From assembly GCA_003524335.1 (NCBI GenBank), contig DQHV01000275.1, positions 214-8,362 of the forward strand: a DNA stretch of 8,149 nucleotides. Direction: 5' to 3'. A program made the translations under genes and the position numbers. Below the pieces are notes generated by a model. That model saw only the letters and a list, made by a program, of their open reading frames with translations, ran no database searches and was not told the DNA's origin. This DNA comes from Candidatus Aminicenantota bacterium (lineage in GTDB: Bacteria; Acidobacteriota; Aminicenantia; Aminicenantales; UBA8522). Below are positions 1-4,968 of this stretch, piece by piece (within the stretch, counting starts at the first letter, position 1; the number at the start of each line of letters is the position of its first letter).

Positions 1-99
1 CGCTCCTCGCAGGTAGCTGGACTTCTCGTCGAACGGGACTCCGATAATCGCCAGCTCGTAGCTCGGGCTCCGCTTGATGGCGCCTCCAAAATCCGTCAT
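1..99 (-). CDS. Arginase/agmatinase-family ureohydrolase, N-terminal fragment (runs off the left edge)
   Basis: Only the first 33 residues are in the window. Reading leftward from the ATG at 99 they contain the motif LAIIGVPFDEKSSYLRGA. This is the usual first beta strand and loop of the arginase fold (agmatinase, arginase, formimidoylglutamase), normally of the form GxPfD..ss.R.GA. The family hydrolyses guanidino groups at a binuclear Mn2+ centre in the cytoplasm and releases urea or a related product; agmatinase makes putrescine. The metal ligands lie outside the window, so substrate cannot be assigned. The start is well supported by a strong ribosome binding site, GGAGGT (minus strand, 110-105), 5 nt before the ATG. 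That site lies just after the stop of the MEMO gene, 13 bp upstream, so the two are almost certainly one transcript. Agmatinase is my first guess. Confidence 0.75.
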   Translation of the reverse strand, partial: MTDFGGAIKRSPSYELAIIGVPFDEKSSYLRGA

Positions 100-112
100 C
101 GCTGACCTCCTT

Positions 113-1345
113 CTATCTCTCCGCCAGGAGGACGATCGCGGCATAGCTGACCGCCGACTGGGTCGCCTCCTCCTTCCAGAACTCGTAATCGAGCAGCCGG
201 CCCTTCAGCCCGGGAACGGCATCGAGGAGAGAGGCCAGAGTCGAGAACCCGCAGACGTTATACCGGTCTCTGGTTTTGCGAGACTCCGCCCAGAAGGCCC
301 GGCCGTCTGCCGCAGCCAAGGCTGCGATCAGGGCCTGGTCGTGTTTCTTGGCCTCAAGGAGCACGGAAGATGCGCGCTCGCGGTCCCCGAACTTATGGCC
401 GATATGGGAGAAATCCACGGCCGCGATGAATAGTGTGTGGGCCGGGTCCTCTTCCCACAAGGCCCGAAGCGCCGCCAGAAACCGGGCCACATCCGGGATA
501 TCGGAGGGCCGGGAGACCCGGGCCAGGTCGCGGCCGAACGAGCCGCAGAGGATGGGGACCGCCGTGAACGAGGAACCGAAGAGGTGTTGGAGAAAGATGA
601 GCTGGAACTCCAGGGAGTGCTCCCGGCGGTGCGAGATATCATAAGGAGAGACTGCCTCGCCGCCGGCTTTTTTCAGCGTCCGGACAGCTTTCCGATCGGT
701 CTTTACAAGACCGAGGGGCGTCTCGTAGTTTTTCTCAGTCAGCCCGAAATAAGCGTCATCGAGGCTGTGCCCGGTGCCCAAGAGCAAAATGCGGCGCGGC
801 CGGGCGGAGCGGATGGACCGGTAGGCGCTGGCATAGACTTTTTTTCCGGTCTCCAGGTCGATATGGGGGACGACCAGGCCGCAGAGCCCGTCCCAGGCCT
901 CTCCGGGCCCTTCCTGTCCGGCGCTCGTTAAGATGGAATCGAGGAACGCCCTCAGCTCCTCCGGCCGCGCGGGGTAGGAGACGCCGGCGTGCGAGGAGGG
1001 CCGCACCTCCAGCTTCAAGTAATCAGTCAGGGTCCTTCCTTTCTCGGATTGATAGCGGCTGCTTTGGAGGAGACAGGCTGAGTCGAGCTCCAGTATAAGC
1101 CGGCCGATGGCCTCGGCATCGACCAGGACGCCGTCTTTCAGCCGGACGAGCTCAAGCTGGATATCGCGGACCGTCCTTTTTCCGTCGATCAGTCCGATGA
1201 TCTGCAGGGCGTCCCCTTGGAGAATGACCGGATCACGGATAAGGCCTAGAAAATCGCGCACCAGGAGCGCCTTCTGGCCCTGGTAGGAGGTAGGGATGAC
1301 CTCGAGGTCCTCTCTGACCCGAGGGATCGGTTCTTCCTTTTTCAT
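113..1345 (-). CDS. amrB: MEMO1-family protein (AmmeMemoRadiSam system protein B) with an N-terminal extension
   Basis: The product is 410 aa from the ATG at 1345. In-frame codons reach TTG at 1393, but the residues they add look like leader and the ATG is preferred; no strong Shine-Dalgarno is seen. Residues about 115-410 are a full MEMO domain (class III extradiol dioxygenase-like fold). It starts at HAGVSYPARPEEL and carries the family's conserved positions: H161 (VVPHID), H193 (GTGHSL), D311 and H314 (DFSHIG) and C365 (VCGFSTL). By comparison with human MEMO1, H161, H193 and C365 would be the metal-binding trio. Known MEMO proteins of about 270-300 aa start near residue 115 here. The extra N-terminal part (15-98) contains LIDGKRTVRDI and resembles a small PqqD-like winged-helix domain. 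Bacterial relatives are often encoded near an AMMECR1 protein and a radical SAM enzyme; neither is in this window. Downstream, 13 bp away, lies an arginase-family gene. Biochemical function is unknown. Confidence 0.9.
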   Translation of the reverse strand: MKKEEPIPRVREDLEVIPTSYQGQKALLVRDFLGLIRDPVILQGDALQIIGLIDGKRTVRDIQLELVRLKDGVLVDAEAIGRLILELDSACLLQSSRYQSEKGRTLTDYLKLEVRPSSHAGVSYPARPEELRAFLDSILTSAGQEGPGEAWDGLCGLVVPHIDLETGKKVYASAYRSIRSARPRRILLLGTGHSLDDAYFGLTEKNYETPLGLVKTDRKAVRTLKKAGGEAVSPYDISHRREHSLEFQLIFLQHLFGSSFTAVPILCGSFGRDLARVSRPSDIPDVARFLAALRALWEEDPAHTLFIAAVDFSHIGHKFGDRERASSVLLEAKKHDQALIAALAAADGRAFWAESRKTRDRYNVCGFSTLASLLDAVPGLKGRLLDYEFWKEEATQSAVSYAAIVLLAER

Positions 1346-1373
1346 CTTGGCCGCTGTCTTGATAGAACTACAA

Positions 1374-1388
1374 TTTTTCCAGGAAAAA
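1374..1388. repeat. Short perfect palindrome in the MEMO leader
   Basis: TTTTTCCAGGAAAAA is a 7-bp inverted repeat around a central A, lying 29 bp upstream of the MEMO start codon and inside the transcript predicted from the promoter at 1408-1436. It could be an operator half-site pair or a small hairpin near the ribosome-loading region. AT-rich palindromes of this size also occur by chance. Confidence 0.3.
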
Positions 1389-1407
1389 AGCAAATAAGTG
1401 ACCGGAG

Positions 1408-1436
1408 AATAGACTCCCTTGACTCAGTTGACTCAA
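1408..1436 (-). promoter_or_regulatory. Candidate sigma-70-type promoter for the MEMO/arginase-family operon
   Basis: On the minus strand TTGAGT (1436-1431) is followed after exactly 17 bp by TCTATT (1413-1408). Each hexamer matches the sigma-70 consensus at four of six positions. This would start transcription near 1400 and give a leader of about 55 nt before the ATG at 1345. The -35 box and spacer coincide with an inverted repeat that could serve as an operator. The assignment rests on sequence pattern alone. Confidence 0.35.
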
Positions 1437-1441
1437 GGGAG
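1414..1441. repeat. Inverted repeat with embedded tandem TTGACTCA; possible operator
   Basis: CTCCCTTGA (1414-1422) and TCAAGGGAG (1433-1441) are perfect 9-bp inverted arms around a 10-nt centre. The octamer TTGACTCA also occurs twice in direct orientation, at 1419-1426 and 1428-1435, separated by one G. The element covers the -35 box and the whole spacer of the promoter proposed for the MEMO operon. A repressor binding there could therefore block that operon. The regulator is not identifiable. Confidence 0.5.
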
Positions 1442-1461
1442 CTGAAAGGAGGGTGGAGGGT

Positions 1462-1495
1462 GGAGAGAGGGAACTTAGCCCTCTCTCCCTTTTTC
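1462..1495 (+). terminator. Intrinsic (Rho-independent) terminator-type hairpin without an obvious upstream gene
   Basis: GGAGAGAGGG (1462-1471) pairs perfectly over 10 bp with CCCTCTCTCC (1479-1488). The loop has 7 nt (AACTTAG), and a run of five T's on the plus strand follows at once (1490-1494). This is a textbook intrinsic terminator. On the plus strand the sequence upstream is the antisense of the MEMO gene, so no coding gene ends here. It may stop antisense transcription into the ferritin-like operon, end a small RNA, or act as a leader attenuator if the real promoter lies further upstream. Confidence 0.55.
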
Positions 1496-1633
1496 ACAAC
1501 CTCGGCTTCGCCTTGGATGAGAGTGAATTCGAGCCATAGAGGCTGCGATGGCCCCATCTTTTCACGGGCCTTTCCGGCTGGCAATCCCCCCCAGGGGTGG
1601 TTTGGGAGGTGAATTTTCCACCCATCCCATCAC

Positions 1634-1657
1634 CCCCGTATTATGCTATAATCGGGG
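1634..1657 (+). promoter_or_regulatory. Extended -10 promoter inside a palindrome, upstream of the ferritin-like gene
   Basis: TGCTATAAT at 1644-1652 is a consensus extended -10 element (TGnTATAAT) on the plus strand. No good -35 box lies 16-18 bp upstream, which is normal for extended -10 promoters. Transcription would start near 1659, about 23 nt before the ATG at 1682, and leave the GAGGAG ribosome binding site intact. The box lies inside an inverted repeat: CCCCG (1634-1638) and ATTAT (1640-1644) mirror ATAAT (1648-1652) and CGGGG (1653-1657), with one unpaired T and a 3-nt centre. This placement suggests a regulator covering the promoter. Confidence 0.6.
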
Positions 1658-1681
1658 CGATTGGTTCTGAGAGGAGCCATT

Positions 1682-2662
1682 ATGGAAAAGATCCGGCAGA
1701 TCAATACCCAAGAGGACGTCGTCCATCTTCTCCAGGTCGCCCTGGAGCACGAGTGGGCCGTGAGCTTCGAGTACACGATCCACGCCTATTCCATGCCCAA
1801 GGGGAAGTTTTTCTATGAAGACCCGGTTATGAAACTGCGGATGGACGCCTGCGCCCAGACCATCCAGATCGGCATCGACGAGATGTACCACAGCCTCCAG
1901 CTGGGCATCATCATCCGGCAGTTCGGAGGAGACCCCTCCTTTAAATCTGACGAAGTCATCCGCTTTCCGAAGGTCATCGACAACCTGAAGCGGGACAAGA
2001 TAACTGAAGACCTGGTCACCGACCTCTACCAGTCGGCGGAGTGGAAGGAGGGCGTCTTCCCCAAGATCCAGAACATGGTCCTCAACATTTCTTATGATGA
2101 GGTCCGCCACTCTAAGCAGTTCGAGACCATGATCCGGACGCTGGAGAAGGAGGGCGCCGCAGAAACGCTTTGCTTCAAGGAGAGTGCGGAGGCGGCGGCC
2201 AGGCCGGAGGTCCGGCTTCTCCACGAGATCACGCGGATGGAGAACGAAATGATGCACCGCTATCTCCGCTATGTCCTGCTCTTCAGCGAGCACCAGGACC
2301 TGAGCCAGCGGCTGTTCAAGAACTCCATCAACCACATGCGGCATTGGGACAAGAACTCGGGCCTCCTGGTCAGGCTCGGGAGCGTCGTCCAGATCGAGAA
2401 CGCGCAACGCGAGCCCGACGGAAGAGAGGTCAGCCGGAGCCCGATGCCCAGCCTATACAGCGGCCAGGACCGACTCTCAGCCCTTGAGGCCCTGATCCCG
2501 GCCGAGCAGGAGCTCATCGCCAAGTACGAAAAACTCCTCGCCATCGTGCCGTCGGGTGAAAACCGAGACCAGCTCAGCCTGCAGCTCGGACTCAAGAGAG
2601 AGCACCTTTTTACCCAGGAATGGCTGCTCAAGAACGCCGGCCGGATCAAAGGGCTGGCCTAG
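1682..2662 (+). CDS. Ferritin-like (diiron) protein, probably with two four-helix bundles
   Basis: The product is 326 aa. The ATG at 1682 is chosen because GAGGAG (1671-1676) lies 5 nt upstream; an in-frame TTG at 1661 would overlap this site. The protein is all-helical and soluble, with no signal peptide. The first bundle shows carboxylate/histidine ligands typical of ferritin-like diiron proteins: E24 with Y31 (EHEWAVSFEY), E67 and H70 (DEMYH), a Glu in the third helix near E120 (SAEWKE), and E140 and H143 (YDEVRH). A second similar bundle seems to start around residue 185: MENEMMHRY, then INHMRHWDK (Asn in place of the expected Glu), EQELIAKYEK and KREHLFTQEW. Ferritins and rubrerythrins are mostly 150-200 aa, so the length fits a duplication. 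Plausible roles are iron handling, peroxide or O2 reduction, or a diiron oxidase. The next gene, 3 bp away, encodes a flavin reductase-like protein, a possible electron donor. No rubredoxin-type CxxC site is present. Confidence 0.8.
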   Translation: MEKIRQINTQEDVVHLLQVALEHEWAVSFEYTIHAYSMPKGKFFYEDPVMKLRMDACAQTIQIGIDEMYHSLQLGIIIRQFGGDPSFKSDEVIRFPKVIDNLKRDKITEDLVTDLYQSAEWKEGVFPKIQNMVLNISYDEVRHSKQFETMIRTLEKEGAAETLCFKESAEAAARPEVRLLHEITRMENEMMHRYLRYVLLFSEHQDLSQRLFKNSINHMRHWDKNSGLLVRLGSVVQIENAQREPDGREVSRSPMPSLYSGQDRLSALEALIPAEQELIAKYEKLLAIVPSGENRDQLSLQLGLKREHLFTQEWLLKNAGRIKGLA

Positions 2663-2665
2663 ACC

Positions 2666-3226
2666 ATGAAGTCCGTCAAGACCCAGTTCAAAAGGTTCCA
2701 GTACTTCTACCCCTACACTGTCGCCCTGGTCGGGGCCCGGGCGGGAAAGCGGGTCAACTTCATGAGCTGCGCCTGGCACACCGCCCTTTCCTTCGAGCCG
2801 CCCCTCTTCGGGATTCTCGTCGCCCGGAAACGACTTACCCATGAGGTGATCTCCGAGGCGAGGGAGTTCACCGTCAACTTTCTGAGTTTCGACCGCATCA
2901 AGCTCTCGGCGCAGATGGGACGCAAGTCCGGCCACGAGGTCGACAAGGTGAAGGAATTCGGCGTCAAGCTGCGGCCGGCCAGAGTGATCAAGTCCCCGCT
3001 TATCGAGGAGGCCTATGTGGCCTTCGAGTGCCGGCTGGCCGAGGTCCGGCCGTTCGGGGACCACGACCTCTTTGTCGGCGAGGTGCTGGCCGTGCACGAG
3101 GACGCTCATGCCTTCAACTCCGACGACATCCTCAACCCGATGAAGGTCCGTCCCCTGCTCTACTTGGGCAGCGATTTCTACATCACCATCGACCCGGACA
3201 CCTTCAAACACGTCCTCCCGGATTGA
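2666..3226 (+). CDS. Flavin reductase-like FMN-binding protein (flavoredoxin type)
   Basis: The product is 186 aa, the usual size for the flavin reductase-like split-barrel family, and starts 3 bp after the stop of the ferritin-like gene. The family signature is clear: PYTVALVGAR, then NFMSCAWHTALSFEPP (31-46), the FMN-phosphate and isoalloxazine region typical of flavoredoxins; RLTHEVI and REFTVNF (56-72) follow the usual pattern. A Gly-rich loop GRKSGHEVDK (85-94) and the strand DLFVGEVLAVH (134-144) also fit, as does the late LYLGSDFY segment. Members bind FMN and either pass electrons between redox proteins or reduce free flavin with NAD(P)H, in the cytoplasm. The partner is most simply the adjacent ferritin-like protein, which is inferred from operon structure. 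No strong ribosome binding site is visible; translational coupling is likely. Confidence 0.88.
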   Translation: MKSVKTQFKRFQYFYPYTVALVGARAGKRVNFMSCAWHTALSFEPPLFGILVARKRLTHEVISEAREFTVNFLSFDRIKLSAQMGRKSGHEVDKVKEFGVKLRPARVIKSPLIEEAYVAFECRLAEVRPFGDHDLFVGEVLAVHEDAHAFNSDDILNPMKVRPLLYLGSDFYITIDPDTFKHVLPD

Positions 3227-3265
3227 ACCGTCCCCTTTCTTATTTCATTTGCCCTCCCTTTTTTA

Positions 3266-3271
3266 TATAAT
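3266..3271 (+). promoter_or_regulatory. Consensus -10 box close to the start of the ABC transporter operon
   Basis: A perfect TATAAT lies 14 nt before the ATG at 3285, in an AT-rich island (3235-3271) that stands out from the GC-rich surroundings. With a 17-bp spacer the -35 would be the poor TTTCAT (3243-3248). A start near 3278 would leave a leader of only about 7 nt and exclude the GAGG ribosome binding site at 3272-3275. So either the transcript is nearly leaderless or this box is not the functional promoter. Confidence 0.35.
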
Positions 3272-3284
3272 GAGGCCGAGTCCA

Positions 3285-4202
3285 ATGGCTGCAGTCCTCG
3301 AGATCGACAACCTCTACAAAGCGTTCAAGGTCGGGTTCATCCCAAAGAAGCGCGAGATCCTCAAAGGCATCTCCTTGTCGGTGGCGGCCGGAGAGATTTT
3401 CGGCTACCTAGGGCCGAACGGCGCAGGCAAAACCACGACCCTTAAATGCGTCCTCGGCCTGATCTTCCCGGACCGCGGGAAGGTTGCGGTCTTCGGCCAT
3501 CCCCCTCTTGCAGCCAAGGCGAGAGAGAACCTCGGCTACCTGCCCGAGAATCCCTACTTCTACGACTATCTAACGGCAGCGGAGTTTCTCGATTTCTACG
3601 CCCAGTTGTTCGGCCTGCGGAAAAAGGACAAGGAGGAAAAGATTGCGACTCTCCTCCGCCTCGTCGGGATGGAGAAGGCTCGCGACCTCCAGCTGCGCAA
3701 GTTCTCCCGCGGCATGCTGCAGCGGGTCGGGCTGGCCCAGGCGCTGATCAACGACCCGGCGCTCCTCTTCCTCGACGAGCCGCTGGGCGGGCTGGACCCG
3801 CTGGGCCGCAAGGACCTTAGGGACATCATCGTCCGGCTGAAGCAGGAAGGCAAGACGATCTTCCTCTGCTCCCATATCCTCCAGGACATCGAGATGATTT
3901 GCGACCGCGTGGCCATCATCGTCGGCGGCCGGGTTATCAGCCAGGGCGCCCTGGAAAGCCTGATATCGGAGAAGGTCCTCTTCACCGAAGTCACCCTGTC
4001 GGGGATCGACCCCGCCGACCTCGTCGACCTCGGCGAGCCCGTCTCGACGCTCGGGGACAGGATCCTGCTCAAGGTCTTCCAGGAAGACAACATCGAGAAC
4101 CTGATGGCGCTCGTCCATGAGCGGAGAGGGAGGATCCATTCCCTCGTCCCCCGGACCGAGACCCTCGAGGACATCTTCGTGGAGATGGTCAGACAGGGAT
4201 GA
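3285..4202 (+). CDS. ABC transporter ATP-binding protein, PilH-like by context
   Basis: The product is 305 aa from the ATG at 3285, which has GAGG 9 nt upstream; an in-frame ATG at 3270 is the alternative. It has every part of an ABC ATPase: Walker A GPNGAGKTT (43-51); a Q-loop region GYLPENPYFY in which Glu88 takes the place of the usual Gln, as in many ABC-2 exporters; signature FSRGMLQR (140-147); Walker B LLFLDEP (160-166) with catalytic E165; D-loop GGLDP; and switch His197 (LCSHIL). A C-terminal tail of about 75 residues follows, of the NatA/DrrA type. It powers the permease encoded next, with which it overlaps by 4 bp (ATGA). Location beside a prepilin peptidase matches M. xanthus PilH, an ABC ATPase needed for type IV pilus formation. 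The family alone would not reveal the substrate. Confidence 0.93.
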   Translation: MAAVLEIDNLYKAFKVGFIPKKREILKGISLSVAAGEIFGYLGPNGAGKTTTLKCVLGLIFPDRGKVAVFGHPPLAAKARENLGYLPENPYFYDYLTAAEFLDFYAQLFGLRKKDKEEKIATLLRLVGMEKARDLQLRKFSRGMLQRVGLAQALINDPALLFLDEPLGGLDPLGRKDLRDIIVRLKQEGKTIFLCSHILQDIEMICDRVAIIVGGRVISQGALESLISEKVLFTEVTLSGIDPADLVDLGEPVSTLGDRILLKVFQEDNIENLMALVHERRGRIHSLVPRTETLEDIFVEMVRQG

Positions 4203-4963
4203 AGATACAAACGATCGCCCTGAACACGTTCAAAGAGGCCATCCGGGACCGGATCCTCTACCTGCTCTTCTTTTTCGCCGCAGCAGCCCTGGCCTTCTCG
4301 CGCCTGCTGGCCGTGCTCGCAGTGGGTGACCGGGTCAAGATTATCAAGGACGTCGGCCTGGCTTCGATCTCGATCTTCGGAGTGCTCATGGCGATCCTGA
4401 TCGGCACCGGCCTGGTCTACAAGGAGATCGACAAAAAGACGATCTACACCCTTCTCTCCAAGCCCATCCAGCGCTGGCAGTTCCTGTTGGGTAAGTTTTT
4501 CGGGCTCGTCCTCACCCTTTTCATCATGACCCTGGCCATGGGTTTGATCTTCCTCGTCATCGTCCTCCTCCACACGGGGAAGCTGGAGGGCCGGATGCTC
4601 CTGGCCATCCTGTTTATCTTCATCGAGCTCGTCTTGATCACGGCGGTATCCATCCTCTTCTCCTGCTTCTCGACACCGATCCTTAGCTCGATTTTTTCGC
4701 TGTCTTTCTACCTTATCGGGCACCTTTCCTGGGGGCTTGAAACGCTTATCCAGAAGACCCGCTCCGGGGCAGCCAGGATGGCGCTCCGGGGGCTCTCGGC
4801 GATCCTTCCCGACCTCGAGAACTTCAATTTCAAGACGGAGATCGTCCACGGCCTGGCCATCGACCCGAGATTTTACTTTTTTTCTGCCCTGTATGGGCTG
4901 GTCTACACGCTCTTCATCCTGGCCCTGGCCGTCCTGATCTTTAAAAAGAGGGATTTCGTCTGA
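4199..4963 (+). CDS. ABC-2 type membrane permease, PilI-like by context
   Basis: The product is 254 aa and begins inside the stop of the ATPase gene (ATGA), so translation is coupled. The N-terminus MKIQTIALNTFKEAIRDRIL is the amphipathic coupling-helix start typical of ABC-2 permeases. About six membrane segments follow, roughly at 19-41, 53-75, 97-124, 133-156, 158-180 and 226-247. Between segments 2 and 3 lies the cytoplasmic stretch KEIDKKTIYTLLSKPIQRWQ (75-94), a hallmark of this family (members typically read EREr.tLe.LLskPisR). The protein ends in the positively charged LIFKKRDFV, also usual. With the ATPase it would form the transporter, probably a homodimer of half-channels. By position it corresponds to M. 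xanthus PilI, the membrane partner of PilH. The transported molecule is unknown. Confidence 0.88.
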   Translation: MKIQTIALNTFKEAIRDRILYLLFFFAAAALAFSRLLAVLAVGDRVKIIKDVGLASISIFGVLMAILIGTGLVYKEIDKKTIYTLLSKPIQRWQFLLGKFFGLVLTLFIMTLAMGLIFLVIVLLHTGKLEGRMLLAILFIFIELVLITAVSILFSCFSTPILSSIFSLSFYLIGHLSWGLETLIQKTRSGAARMALRGLSAILPDLENFNFKTEIVHGLAIDPRFYFFSALYGLVYTLFILALAVLIFKKRDFV

Positions 4964-4968
4964 CCGTG

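Larger units (their letters stand above)
1346..1681. other. Divergent intergenic region with several inverted repeats
   Basis: This 336-bp stretch separates the minus-strand MEMO operon from the plus-strand ferritin-like operon and holds no convincing gene. In order it contains: a 15-bp palindrome TTTTTCCAGGAAAAA at 1374-1388; an inverted repeat with an embedded TTGACTCA direct repeat at 1414-1441; a G-rich tract of GGAGGGT units at 1448-1463; a perfect terminator-type hairpin at 1462-1493; a weak GGCCC/GGGCC stem at 1550-1570; a GGGTGG/CCACCC stem with a 17-nt loop at 1595-1623; and a palindrome around an extended -10 box at 1634-1657. Short open frames across it lack ribosome binding sites and recognisable protein features. 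Confidence 0.7.

Noticed and set aside
1414..1495. Riboswitch or T-box leader for the ferritin-like gene
   Set aside because: The two hairpins do not carry the conserved T-box, S-box, TPP or cobalamin sequences I can recognise, and a good extended -10 promoter lies downstream of them.
1342..1584. Possible 80-residue minus-strand small protein in the intergenic region
   Set aside because: It runs straight through the terminator hairpin, the inverted repeats and the proposed promoter, overlaps the MEMO start, and has no ribosome binding site or domain-like features.
2477..3211. Minus-strand frame (244 codons) across the ferritin-like and flavin reductase genes
   Set aside because: It spans two genes with clear family signatures on the other strand and has no recognisable feature of its own.
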